Shown piece by piece: positions 11,301-19,631 of a stretch of DNA of 54,196 bases (position 1 is the stretch's first letter; the number at the start of each line of letters is the position of its first letter). Source of the DNA: a virus; the IMG/VR virus record IMGVR_UViG_3300049595_003884, positions 1-54,196 of that record. One strand, given 5' to 3'. The translations under genes and the position numbers were made by a program. Under the pieces are notes generated by a model. That model made no database searches, was not told where the DNA came from, and saw only the letters and a list, made by a program, of their open reading frames with translations.

Positions 11301-13604
11301 AAATGTGACCTTAATTTTGTTTGTATTATCAAAAAATTTTGACCTTAAATTATAAACGTTAATTCTTTCACCGATAGGTAAATCAAATGTTAACCCAAAC
11401 ATATTTTTTACATTGTCTCCAGCCGGTCTTCCAAGTTTTTGTGAACGAGTTGTATGATAGATTTTAGGATTTTTTGCCGCAGACGGCACCCCCGATAATG
11501 GTTGTGAGAATGTTGTTGCAATAATGTTTAATACACTATCATAATTTTCATTATCACGACTCACCGTGTTTGTAACTATTGGCTGCGTAGCAAGGTAAGT
11601 TTCTAATGTCGTAAGATATGAATCATTATTAGCAACTTGCGTAATTTGAGATGTTGTCGGTGGAACATCTTCCGTATTTGTGGTAACTGGTGTAATATTA
11701 CCATTACTACATTCACACGCCTGACAATCAGGGTATTGAATCATTGCTAATTTGATAGGGTCAAAGTTATATGATGTAAGTTTACCGAAATTTTTAACTA
11801 AAGTTCTCAAAAGAAATCCATAGAATACTAACCTTAATAATATTCCACCTAAAAATAAAATCATGTTCCAAGTTAATGGATTTCCTGCCACCGCAAGAAC
11901 ATAAGCCTGTCCCTCAGCCACAGTTCCAATTATTGCTTTAGTAACAAATGCAATCAAAGCACCAACTACAATCACCGCAAAGTTATTGTATAACCAAGCA
12001 ACGAAATGATATAGAATTAACAACGGTAATCCGATTATCTGAATAACTTGGAAAATTATCGCAAATAGAAAATAAATGAAATCGAAGTTTCTAAATCCTT
12101 CATTAACAGGGAATTTGTTAACCGAATCCGCACACTCGTTACTATCAATTTCTTTGATTCCTATAAATTTACCTCTACCACCACTTTTATATTGGTCAAT
12201 CAAACCTGAAACTGTATAAACTCTGTTAAAATCAAACTGATAGAAAGTATCCTGACAATCAATCATCTCATTCAATTTTTTTATTCTTTGAGTTGAATTG
12301 AATCCTTTGGTGTAACCCGACCAATCTAATCCAAAGTAATATGAACTTCCTAATTTGTTTGTATCATCAATACTAACATTATTTAAATTCGGGTCAACAA
12401 CTGGGTTGGACCAACCATACTCTCTAACATTCGGGACCAAATAATATGGTCGTCTCGTTTGCTCTGATAGTTCACTAGATTGTTGCCATTTTATCTTAAA
12501 CCTATATTTCGCCTTTGTTGGAATACCAATTGTCGGGTCATTAGATAAAACTCTTTCTCCAAATTCATTTGTGACAATATAATCCAAGTTCATTGGAAGT
12601 TCTGACAACCATGAACCGTTACCATCAATTACATTTCCGTTTTGTTCTAACTTATATTCCTCCAAGATTGGATTACCATCAGAGTCTATTTGTATGGTTT
12701 GTCTTATTGCTAAGATTTGGCCAGGACCAGCTTGTAATTGACATAAATTTCCAAAATTATCTCTAACTTTTCCACCCAATCCATCTCTACCACCTTTTAT
12801 TCTAAATGTATCAGGTGTGGAATAAATTGAACCCATGAAAACTGAGGTCGGCTGAATATCTACGTTTGCATCATCTCTTAAATCAAAATCTAATCTGTTG
12901 ATGGCTATTTGACAAATTGCAGGTTCTCCCCAAAGAGGTGATATTTCAATTTGTTTATTAATTGATATAATCTGTGGTAGAGAATTCAAGTCTGTTGATG
13001 TCTTAAAAGTATCTCCAGCGACTTGAGCTTCCGTAGCTAAACCAATTCTAATTAAATCTTGTGGTGTCAAAGAAAACTCTCCGATATCTGATAAATCCAC
13101 ATCCATTAAGATATTTTGAATACCTAATGGAACACCCATAATCATGTAATCTCCACTCTCATTTGTCTTTGCAGTGAACTTGTAGTATTTGTCGTAGATG
13201 TCTACAACAGTTGTCGCAGTCAAAGCGTCTATTCTTGAAGGTAATGTTCCTGTTGCTGCGTGTTTGGAATATGATTTCTCATATGGAAGAAGATTGTATC
13301 TATAGCCATCTTCATTTCTATCATTAACTGACTTATAAGGATAAATTGAAGTAATGATTGGATTGGATTGGTCTACAACTTCAATTGGAATAAAAACCGC
13401 CACCCTTGCATTAGGAACACCTAACCCATTATTAGCGGTAACTCTTCCAACAAGAACACCATAATCAGAGCAAGCTCTGACATAAATGTCCTCCTGTTGT
13501 AACTTGAGAGACAAAATCTCGAGAAATTCGAACTCTTGGTCTATTTGAACGTTTATCGTCTTGTTAACACCGAGTTCGGTCCTAATCCTATACGATTGAC
13601 CCAT
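8295..13604 (-). CDS. Giant baseplate-region protein with central membrane-like segment (1769 aa)
   Basis: A very large protein directly downstream of gp6. Residues about 45-170 look like a carboxypeptidase-regulatory/Ig-like fold (VGRVTANNGLGVPNARVAV, later KTNESGDYMIMGVPLG). Residues about 509-600 are strikingly hydrophobic, with roughly four membrane-length stretches such as FIYFLFAIIFQVIQIIGLPL and FAVIVVGALIAFV, ending at a basic LLRTLVKNFGK. A cysteine cluster (DCQACEC) follows near 626-632. The remaining 1100 residues are beta-rich, with scattered cysteines, like tail fibres. T4 has no wedge protein of this size with membrane segments. It may be a wedge or tip protein that inserts in the host envelope during ejection; that is inference. 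An upstream TATTTATA box lies 13 bases from the start. Confidence 0.65.
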   Translation of the reverse strand: MGQSYRIRTELGVNKTINVQIDQEFEFLEILSLKLQQEDIYVRACSDYGVLVGRVTANNGLGVPNARVAVFIPIEVVDQSNPIITSIYPYKSVNDRNEDGYRYNLLPYEKSYSKHAATGTLPSRIDALTATTVVDIYDKYYKFTAKTNESGDYMIMGVPLGIQNILMDVDLSDIGEFSLTPQDLIRIGLATEAQVAGDTFKTSTDLNSLPQIISINKQIEISPLWGEPAICQIAINRLDFDLRDDANVDIQPTSVFMGSIYSTPDTFRIKGGRDGLGGKVRDNFGNLCQLQAGPGQILAIRQTIQIDSDGNPILEEYKLEQNGNVIDGNGSWLSELPMNLDYIVTNEFGERVLSNDPTIGIPTKAKYRFKIKWQQSSELSEQTRRPYYLVPNVREYGWSNPVVDPNLNNVSIDDTNKLGSSYYFGLDWSGYTKGFNSTQRIKKLNEMIDCQDTFYQFDFNRVYTVSGLIDQYKSGGRGKFIGIKEIDSNECADSVNKFPVNEGFRNFDFIYFLFAIIFQVIQIIGLPLLILYHFVAWLYNNFAVIVVGALIAFVTKAIIGTVAEGQAYVLAVAGNPLTWNMILFLGGILLRLVFYGFLLRTLVKNFGKLTSYNFDPIKLAMIQYPDCQACECSNGNITPVTTNTEDVPPTTSQITQVANNDSYLTTLETYLATQPIVTNTVSRDNENYDSVLNIIATTFSQPLSGVPSAAKNPKIYHTTRSQKLGRPAGDNVKNMFGLTFDLPIGERINVYNLRSKFFDNTNKIKVTFATDNNQGFHYDNTLTVLTSGDYTPGDLITFVNPGISQDPNYRWTGTTKGGKLISGLTGKVPTGIIPITVNYATSQTTDASTNYTLPTGFTPTCVTSVTINVTEAGTVSYLTCYGDKSATTKSIGVHTITDVDCIELSSLGGLAVYTVTGYGDECRGYDYPMDIEYYQVLTAITVTKTIINNSPVYSLPGLAPTNSSGLTSNSSFWNQLIQPSTIITFDECRNGWFGTNPTNNRNNIWYEKLNATYLNEFETQKVLILQRGVDPYSPQYVNKYGIGRILGHPNEDDVVITASTRVNVPIQKLPAGSTTTVQQHNVQSNIFYQSNFFQPINPPVSTPGLTFSAFTTPLVGFYGALDSNNSSITALGNSYYSNNYIDVTPNGGVISKTSNVFTQLPEFPKYPPGFAAGSTETRYNNSDDLSGGAILDGNYRFTNDDFIIFRPCDATSYTRYDAFTEQLYYSPSLLPIFSANPLSITTDLTVMRTDRLPSSDYADNGFNWNGSVSLLQQNLGFQVYNLTTGDSVAGVVFSQGAETITADIEGQYAAGNVLASLNDCDRMVGLTCYSGDGTNFGIELGCEGTDAIDNGCYVMVRKPLTDLFNGKDFKTFAEWGFRYRFFYALCRGVLSQSFTNNWVNGSLFMFPIQVDRYFDSQNKPEPPVFPKKLIYFDSDTNNFYFRSSPYVATSTSNPFIGRPTIDDVSPINTRNLLFPTTIVNLGMKDSFYDEITFEPSTASYVMSNLNPTSYSDTSDIVNLFVISRITDEKFLQQLIPLGDNSLNQLFNRYGTGLSTLPRQRIDADLAQMMSINSEFGVIPFSPEFYPSNGNANDPVKVIGTPGNPTMGIFFSSTTSNLQDKDYISPGIINFRPDPNQTAVTYDFGIKSQQVPFYQWSLRQGGVSNIFGSERNNWATTINDITEYPYQALSRRRVTTPNYYYGNNTSYDIFQRGYIFSVTNTSTPQNMNYDTFTMSQSSKFLVGAPYHFYFGLIKGETALDKFKTKYGANE

Positions 13605-13617
13605 TGAGATGTTTAGT

Positions 13618-13625
13618 TATAAATA
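13618..13625 (-). promoter_or_regulatory. TATTTATA box, 13-base spacing
   Basis: Sense AACTATTTATA, then 13 bases to the ATG of the 1769-residue gene. It lies in the 87-base gap after gp6. Probable phage promoter. Confidence 0.55.
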
Positions 13626-13691
13626 GTTAATGTGAATTTTTTTGGGAACACACATTTAAATTATAACTCAATAATGAAATAAATAAACTTG

Positions 13692-15530
13692 TTAAGAGAA
13701 TGTAACTGTTTGGAAATTCTTAACTGATACTCTAATGTCTTTATTTGGATATCTGATTTGATACACCTGATTTGGTTGAGCAAAAATAGTGTCGTCAACT
13801 GGTCCAATGGCCTTTGTTTCAGCGTTTGAATATTCCATAGATGTTTCAGCGGATGAGTATTGTCCTCCAACCTCATTGAATACATCAACGCTTGTAACTG
13901 TCAATACTCCATTAGAATCTTGTATGATACTCTTAAGTTCTGATAGATACACATTCTGACCAAGTTGTCTTGTTTGGGGATTGAAGTAAGATGAAACTTT
14001 ATCAATTACATCAGATATAACCTGACCTGAATTCTGAGCAGAATCTAAAACAATGGAGACATCAACACTCAAGTCTATAACTTCAGCACTTAATATTGAA
14101 ATATAATCGTTCATCATTCTATAGTTAGAAAGATAATTTGCAATATTTTGTCTCAAAGTGTTAGAAACAATACTTGTAAGTTTTCCTGAAGTATCATAAG
14201 ATAATATTTGAATTAAAATTTTATTATCATTTTCTGTGATTGATACTTTTGCAGGTGCTCCGTATTGTGATGGCATATTTCTCAAGATTGATTCATAATC
14301 TTGAACTGTAACAGCTCTTTTTTGTGCTGCGAAGTTGAATGATACATAATTTCTAATCTCTTCAAGTGAAGGAACACCAGCCCCACCAATTGCAGCAGTA
14401 ACGTTGTTACATCTTAATGAGTTAACAACAGCCGAGTTGGTTGACTCCGAAGGACCATTAACAAAGAAGTTTACGGTTCCTACCTGATTGATAATATTAG
14501 TTCCCAAGTTAGTTGCCAAACCACCTCCAACTCTATATTGAACAAACAATGTTGAGTTTGGTGTTAATGCTGAACCTAAAGATAAATTGTTTGAATATTT
14601 TTGAAGGTCCAATGTTGCACCAACTGTAGTGAATTGGTCTAAGGCATCTTGAGCGGTGTTTGTTCCACCACCAAAAGTCATTTTTTTGAATCCTTCAGGT
14701 GTAAATTCTGTGATGAATCTGTTTTGTGTCTGAATATATCTACCAACTTTAATACCAGGTTGGTCAGAAACTTTAGTTGGGTCTTCGATGAATACTCTGT
14801 CTTCTGCTAAAGCATCAACTTCATACCATCTGTTTTCTATTCCAATAAATTCAGCAGTAGTTGGAATGTTAGTATATTGTGTTCCGTTCTTTAGAAGAAC
14901 ACTTGTTATACCCAAAACATTTTTCTCAGGTAAAAACAATTCAAAGAATGGCTTAACATCGTTAGGTGTGATAACTCTCTTGAATACTTTGGTGATACCG
15001 TTAACAACAACTTCTCTTTTAGTTATTGTATAATTTACAAGAACACCGTTAGCATTGAAGTTAGGTATTTTCAATCTATTAGGAAAACCTTCTGAGTTAT
15101 ATGGTGATGTAAAATCAATGTCGTTTACGTTTTCAAAAACAATACCCGCACCAACAACCTGTGAACCTCTTAACAAAGTTCCCAAATATCTTTCATCTTC
15201 TTTATCACCAAATGCTGGAACTGTTATTGAAAAATCTACTAAAGCAACTGATGGTCTTTGACCTGGTATCTTTAAACCATATGTTCTGGCAATGTTATAA
15301 ATTGAAGACTTTTGTTGTGCATATTGAAGAACAGTTTCCTGTATACTTCTATCAATTTGATAATTTAGGTTATCTGAAATTGCAGCGTTTAAGTCCAAGA
15401 ATACTGAGAATACAGATGCATCGTTAAAATCTTGAATTAATTCAGGATAATACGTTCTAACATAATTTATAAGTTCAGCTCTTACACCTTGATAATCTCT
15501 TGTAGTATATGATATTTTACGATTTGCCAT
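13692..15530 (-). CDS. 6: Baseplate wedge protein gp6 (baseplate J-like)
   Basis: N-terminal residues about 1-110 match the gp6/baseplate-J pattern closely: YTTRDYQGVRAELINYV, then NDASVFSVFLDLNAAISDNL, then YNIARTYGLKIPGQRPS. The middle contains long beta segments and the C-terminal third has the J-like alternation of helix and strand (GVPSLEEIRNYVSFNFAAQK, RAVTVQDYESILRNMPSQYG). The length of 612 residues is near T4 gp6 (660). Gp6 dimers form the inner ring of the wedge and signal sheath contraction. It follows gp25 by only 5 bases, the usual order in T4-like and P2-like phages, and is followed by the 1769-residue protein. No Shine-Dalgarno sequence is visible; the start at 15530 is the first ATG after the gp25 stop. 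Confidence 0.9.
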   Translation of the reverse strand: MANRKISYTTRDYQGVRAELINYVRTYYPELIQDFNDASVFSVFLDLNAAISDNLNYQIDRSIQETVLQYAQQKSSIYNIARTYGLKIPGQRPSVALVDFSITVPAFGDKEDERYLGTLLRGSQVVGAGIVFENVNDIDFTSPYNSEGFPNRLKIPNFNANGVLVNYTITKREVVVNGITKVFKRVITPNDVKPFFELFLPEKNVLGITSVLLKNGTQYTNIPTTAEFIGIENRWYEVDALAEDRVFIEDPTKVSDQPGIKVGRYIQTQNRFITEFTPEGFKKMTFGGGTNTAQDALDQFTTVGATLDLQKYSNNLSLGSALTPNSTLFVQYRVGGGLATNLGTNIINQVGTVNFFVNGPSESTNSAVVNSLRCNNVTAAIGGAGVPSLEEIRNYVSFNFAAQKRAVTVQDYESILRNMPSQYGAPAKVSITENDNKILIQILSYDTSGKLTSIVSNTLRQNIANYLSNYRMMNDYISILSAEVIDLSVDVSIVLDSAQNSGQVISDVIDKVSSYFNPQTRQLGQNVYLSELKSIIQDSNGVLTVTSVDVFNEVGGQYSSAETSMEYSNAETKAIGPVDDTIFAQPNQVYQIRYPNKDIRVSVKNFQTVTFS

Positions 15531-15535
15531 CTATC

Positions 15536-16009
15536 TTAAATATTGATAATTATAAAATCACTCTCACTAAATGTTTGTGAGTTTGTTGCGTAATCTATTT
15601 TAATTTTTGCAGTGTAGTCTGCAGTCCCTTTACCAGGTAATCTATATATGTCATACATTTTAGCATCACCAACACTTGTTGTATTTGCTTGAGTATCTGT
15701 TTCATTTGCAACATCCGCAGGTTCGATAGTTATTTTATTAACTAACAAGTTTGGCATGTATCTTTGAATTGAATCTCTGATGTCCGCTTCAATCGCACTG
15801 AATGTTAATCCATCGAAAGGTTCAAAAACATATTCGTAAAGTCTTGTCCCAAAATCAGGGAGATAATATCTTGAACCTTTTCTTGTCAATAATAGATGAA
15901 TCAAATCCGCTCTAACCTCTTGTCTTTGAAACTCGGTTAGTTGTAAATAATCACCTCGTGTTGAATCCTGAAATGGGAAATTTATACCATATGTAACTCC
16001 ATCTGCCAT
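15536..16009 (-). CDS. 25: Baseplate wedge protein gp25
   Basis: A 157-residue gp25/GpW-family protein. The diagnostic region is LLTRKGSRYYLPDFGTRLYE followed by YVFEPFDGLTFSAIEADIRD and SIQRYMPN, which corresponds to the conserved core with its glutamate-proline motif. T4 gp25 is 132 residues; this version has a longer C-terminal beta extension. Gp25 links gp6 to the tail sheath and is the trigger of contraction. It is the first gene after the replication block, with its own promoter-like box only 4 bases from the ATG at 16009, so a leaderless transcript is possible. gp6 follows after 5 bases. Confidence 0.9.
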   Translation of the reverse strand: MADGVTYGINFPFQDSTRGDYLQLTEFQRQEVRADLIHLLLTRKGSRYYLPDFGTRLYEYVFEPFDGLTFSAIEADIRDSIQRYMPNLLVNKITIEPADVANETDTQANTTSVGDAKMYDIYRLPGKGTADYTAKIKIDYATNSQTFSESDFIIINI

Positions 16010-16013
16010 ATGA

Positions 16014-16021
16014 GATAAATA
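16014..16021 (-). promoter_or_regulatory. TATTTATC box, 4-base spacing
   Basis: Sense GTATATTTATC, then TCAT and the ATG of gp25. Spacing is too short for a normal leader if this is a -10 element, so a leaderless message is suggested. Confidence 0.5.
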
Positions 16022-16029
16022 TACTTGGA

Positions 16030-16218
16030 TTATTTTTTTCTTAAATAGATATTTCCTTTTTGAGCCTTAGGTTCAAACGGACAATGCCTGCACCCATTTC
16101 CACAACAATATCCTCTCTCTACATGATATTCCTCAGTGAATACCGTTCTACCATTTTCTTCATAAAAATGAGAAGGGAGAAGTTTTGGCTTCTCCCTTTT
16201 TATATTTTGTGATTCCAT
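16030..16218 (-). CDS. DUF5522 family small cysteine-rich protein (62 aa)
   Basis: The core reads NGRTVFTEEYHVERGYCCGN followed by GCRHCPFEP, which matches the DUF5522 pattern (FT-x-x-YH-x-x-RGYCCGxGCRHCP[FY]) of short proteins common in Bacteroidetes and some proteobacteria. Four cysteines and two histidines could bind a metal; the function is unknown. It starts one base after the ribonucleotide reductase stop, so the two are co-transcribed. Codons about 7-16 contain a perfect 10-base-pair hairpin followed by a short T-run, which looks like a terminator inside the coding region. Recognition of the family is firm from the motif; nothing can be said about its role beyond the link with the reductase. 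Confidence 0.8.
   Translation of the reverse strand: MESQNIKREKPKLLPSHFYEENGRTVFTEEYHVERGYCCGNGCRHCPFEPKAQKGNIYLRKK
16173..16198 (-). terminator. Hairpin inside the 5' part of the DUF5522 gene
   Basis: Sense strand: AAGGGAGAAG, six-base loop CCAAAA, CTTCTCCCTT (perfect 10 bp stem), followed by CTCATTTTTATG. It lies about 20 bases past the ribonucleotide reductase stop but within the next reading frame, so it could attenuate or terminate transcription there. Confidence 0.5.
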
Positions 16219-16219
16219 T

Positions 16220-18082
16220 TTATACTAATGTAATTTCACATGCTCCTCCAGCACAAGCTGCTTCACCTCTCAAATCAGTATCATCATCCATTTCAATAAT
16301 TTTAGATAAATCAACATCTTTAAGTGTTTCCATTAATTCTTCATACTTTTCTTTGGTGCAGTCTTCGAATGGTGCTTGAATATACGTTCCTCCGTCATAA
16401 GGAAGAACTGACAATCCATTATATGCTTCTTTGTTATCCCACATCCACTCACCAACTGCTGGCCACTCATGTTCTCTGATTGAGATAGTTGCCGATACGT
16501 TGTGAGCGTTGTTTCCATTTCTATGTCCTGGTTTAATCCACTCTTGTTGAACTTTCTTCACTCTCTCCAATAATTGAATTGGTGATTCGTTTCTTAAGAT
16601 TGACCCCTCAGGTGCTTTTTGTGGAATTCCAATAACCGCTGTGTCGTGTGGTCTAAAGTATTCATCTTCAACTAATTCAGGGTGATGAGTCTTCAAGTGT
16701 GAATAAATCGCTTCATTCTTACCAACTCTAACTCTTCTGATATAATAATCATTGTGCCAAGCGTGAATACCTGAAGATGTTCCTAATGTTAAAGATGTTG
16801 TTCCCGCAGGTTTAACTGTTGTTGTTCTTGCCGACGGATTAATCTTTATTAACTCAGCAACTCTTTTGTTTTCTTCTTTAACTACCTTAGCCGCAGATTT
16901 CATATTCAAACCTAAAACCGCACCTGAACCGATACCTGTCATTGAAATTCCAATCAACGCATCTTTTTCAGTTGTTCTTTGCCAAATTGGTCTTAAGTAG
17001 TGGAAGTCTGTGTATCCCGCTTGTAATGTTCCGATGAAAGAAGCCGCTCTAACTCTATCTTCATAATCTTCTTGAGATGCAACGTTAGATACGTTAACCT
17101 CTGTAAGGTTACAGAATTGGAATGGTCTTAACGCAATTTCACAACAAGGGTTTGTTCCCCAATCTTTATCGTTTGATAAGTAGATACCAGGTTCACCCGC
17201 TCCACTCGCTTCAATTCTCTTCCATAAATCCATGAAGTAATCTTTGGTGATTTTGTGTCTCATCAAAACTGCAGAGTTATTAGCTCTACCTCTTTGTGGA
17301 TTTGTTTCCCACCATGCACCACTCTTACAACCAATCATTTCTTCATCAGTCGCTGAGAATAATGAGATAAGTGCCGCTCTTCTGATACCACCAGCCAATA
17401 CTGCATCTGCAATATGACAAACGATATCATGAACTTCAATTGGTCTTAGTTTGTCGCCATTTTCTTTAGAATCAAGAATACCTTCCAATTTGATAAGACA
17501 TTCTTTAAGTGGTTGAGCACCAGGTGCTTTACCTCCTGAAGTAACAAGTCTTGCTCCTTTAGGTCTGATGTCTGAAAAATCAAATTCAATCTTTGAACCA
17601 CCGAAGAAATATGATTTAACTAACACTTTAACAGCGTCAGCCCATCCTTCGATTGAGTCAGCAACCAACCATCTTCTTCCTCTTTCTTTATTTGGTTTTC
17701 TAATTTCAGGCAGAACCTCAACGTGATGTTTCTGAACTGAATAACCTACACCTGTTCCACCCAAAAGTAGGAACATGATTTCAGAGAATACTCTCCAATC
17801 ATCAATCGGTGCAAAGGCACAATTGTAAATTCTGTTAGGTGAAATTTCAATTGGTTTACCTGCGAACTGCATTGACCTCATTGAAGGTAATACCTGCTTT
17901 CTGTAAACATACATGTAATTCTCTCTAATCTCCTTTTCGATTTCTGGATACTGCTTGATGTGCATCTCCATGTTTCTTGTGACAAGTTCTTGCCATGTCT
18001 CTCTTCTCTTTAGTTCTGGGATATACTTAGCGTATTTCATATACACTGTAATCTCCGATAAAATCCTGTTTGAAATGTCCAT
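16220..18082 (-). CDS. nrdJ: Adenosylcobalamin-dependent (class II) ribonucleotide reductase, monomeric type
   Basis: Makes deoxyribonucleotides with a B12 cofactor and needs neither oxygen nor a small subunit. The protein resembles the monomeric Lactobacillus leichmannii enzyme (739 residues) but is shorter, 620. Visible catalytic features: C88 in NCAFAP, the thiyl-radical site NPCCEIALRPFQFCNL with C313, E315 and C324 (same 11-residue spacing as C408/C419 in the reference enzyme), LGGTGVGYSVQ near 107-117, and PAGTTSLTLGTSSGIHAWH further on. The C-terminus carries CAGGAC (C610 and C615), the redox pair that relays electrons. The residue between C313 and E315 is cysteine rather than the usual glycine. 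It lies downstream of the helicase with its own upstream box, and upstream of DUF5522. Confidence 0.9.
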   Translation of the reverse strand: MDISNRILSEITVYMKYAKYIPELKRRETWQELVTRNMEMHIKQYPEIEKEIRENYMYVYRKQVLPSMRSMQFAGKPIEISPNRIYNCAFAPIDDWRVFSEIMFLLLGGTGVGYSVQKHHVEVLPEIRKPNKERGRRWLVADSIEGWADAVKVLVKSYFFGGSKIEFDFSDIRPKGARLVTSGGKAPGAQPLKECLIKLEGILDSKENGDKLRPIEVHDIVCHIADAVLAGGIRRAALISLFSATDEEMIGCKSGAWWETNPQRGRANNSAVLMRHKITKDYFMDLWKRIEASGAGEPGIYLSNDKDWGTNPCCEIALRPFQFCNLTEVNVSNVASQEDYEDRVRAASFIGTLQAGYTDFHYLRPIWQRTTEKDALIGISMTGIGSGAVLGLNMKSAAKVVKEENKRVAELIKINPSARTTTVKPAGTTSLTLGTSSGIHAWHNDYYIRRVRVGKNEAIYSHLKTHHPELVEDEYFRPHDTAVIGIPQKAPEGSILRNESPIQLLERVKKVQQEWIKPGHRNGNNAHNVSATISIREHEWPAVGEWMWDNKEAYNGLSVLPYDGGTYIQAPFEDCTKEKYEELMETLKDVDLSKIIEMDDDTDLRGEAACAGGACEITLV

Positions 18083-18133
18083 TGTTTAAATTTTAAAATG
18101 TAGTTTTTTTATCAAAAAATCGTTGATTTTAAT

Positions 18134-18141
18134 GATAAATA
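18134..18141 (-). promoter_or_regulatory. TATTTATC box, 51-base spacing
   Basis: Sense CATATTTATCATTAAAAT, 51 bases before the reductase start, inside the 132-base gap after the helicase. The gap also holds a small GGTC/GACC hairpin near 18145-18163 and A-tracts; nothing else was seen in it. Confidence 0.45.
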
Positions 18142-18214
18142 TGTGGTCGGCATATAACTGACCATTAATTTTGATAAAAAAAATAAGTTTTTTTTGAAAA
18201 AAGTAGATATTTAA

Positions 18215-19597
18215 TTAAGTTGTTTTTTGCTGTGCTTCTCTTTCTTTTCTTTTTTCAAGAAGCTCCTTAACTCTATCTCTTTTTCTTTCTTCTTGTTGTT
18301 CTTCAAAACCTAAGAATGTTACTGATGATTCAGTGTCAATCTCCAACAATTCATTATTGAATTTACAGTTTTCAAAAACAACCCCATCCTTACCCAAACG
18401 GGATTTGGTGATTGCAATTGTCGCCAAGTTCATCTCCTTTTGTTGAAGTGTCTTAGCCACAGTGATGATTACGTGACCAACCTGTGCTTTTTTAATCGAC
18501 CCACCCATTTGGTCAGTCGTTACAACTTCAGAGGAAATTGAAGACCTATTACCTTGTGTAGCAGTCCATCCAACAAGATTCAATTCGTGACACATTGCCT
18601 CGAACCCTCTCATTACAGAACCTTCGGCTTTCCATTCGTCTTTCGCACTTGATTCAGGTAGAACACAATCAATATAATCCAACAAAATTAAATCAATTTT
18701 GTTTCCGTCTGCAATCATTTTTCTAACTTGATTCTTAAGTTGATTCATGGTCATTGTATCTGACGCAAGTTTCTTAAGAATCAATTTGTTTTTCATTGTT
18801 TCTTGAATCTCAGTAATCTTGGACATAACTTCATCTCTGTGGTTAGCAAGATTATCAGGCTCAATACCAGTCCATATCGTAAAGTGTTTTCTTTGAACAA
18901 TCTTCGGGTTGTCTTCAAAAAATACTTGGAGAACGTTGTAACCCATATTGAATGCGGTATTCGCTATCTTTGTTAAGATTGTAGTCTTACCAACACCTGT
19001 TGGTGCTAAGATAACTCCAATCTCACCTTTAGCCAAGCCACCCTTAAGTAATTTGTCAATACCTGGAATACCCATTGGAATAGGATGACGATAGTCTTCA
19101 TCTAACACGGTTTCTAATCCTGTAAAGATATCTGATGTTCCTTTGTCTGTTTGACCTACCTGTAAAGCTTCTCTAACTAATCCCTCGACTTTGTCATAAG
19201 ATTCGAAGTCACCTTCAGTGATGATTTTCTGAGCCCTATCCATAGCCTTCTGTAACTCTTGTTGTTTACAGAATTTCAAAGCCTTCTCCTGAACAAATAC
19301 TGTTCCTTCGAATGGAGCTTCTTTAACTTGTTTAAGGGTATCTAAAACAATTTTAGCGACGAGTTCCTGTGAAACCTCAGACTTAACAATTTGTTCTAAT
19401 GTGTCAAAGTTGGGAGTTGATTCATATTTCTTGAAATATTCTTTAATCATCTGAATGATGATTTTGAAATACTTGTTATCAAAGTATGAAGATTCAATTA
19501 CATCCATTATAGATGAAGAAAATTCCTTGTCCTCTATGATTTGGTTTAATAATTGTATCTGAAACTGATTGCCTAAATAATCGAAATTCTTATTCAT
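18215..19597 (-). CDS. 41: Replicative DNA helicase, DnaB/gp41 family
   Basis: Ring helicase that unwinds DNA ahead of the replication fork. The N-terminal 150 residues are helical, as expected for the DnaB/gp41 N-domain. The RecA-like motor starts near residue 170 with IPMGIPGIDKLLKGGLAKGE, the Walker A site is APTGVGKTT (198-206), the H1a-like glutamate appears in VLQVFFEDN, and Walker B is LILLDYID. The C-terminus is charged and basic. Length (460) matches T4 gp41 (475). The Walker A loop begins with alanine instead of glycine. Neighbours are the 150-residue protein and ribonucleotide reductase, consistent with a replication operon. No primase gene is visible in the window. Confidence 0.88.
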   Translation of the reverse strand: MNKNFDYLGNQFQIQLLNQIIEDKEFSSSIMDVIESSYFDNKYFKIIIQMIKEYFKKYESTPNFDTLEQIVKSEVSQELVAKIVLDTLKQVKEAPFEGTVFVQEKALKFCKQQELQKAMDRAQKIITEGDFESYDKVEGLVREALQVGQTDKGTSDIFTGLETVLDEDYRHPIPMGIPGIDKLLKGGLAKGEIGVILAPTGVGKTTILTKIANTAFNMGYNVLQVFFEDNPKIVQRKHFTIWTGIEPDNLANHRDEVMSKITEIQETMKNKLILKKLASDTMTMNQLKNQVRKMIADGNKIDLILLDYIDCVLPESSAKDEWKAEGSVMRGFEAMCHELNLVGWTATQGNRSSISSEVVTTDQMGGSIKKAQVGHVIITVAKTLQQKEMNLATIAITKSRLGKDGVVFENCKFNNELLEIDTESSVTFLGFEEQQEERKRDRVKELLEKRKEREAQQKTT

Positions 19598-19631
19598 AAA
19601 TTGTAACTTACCCCTCTATATTATTAAATAC

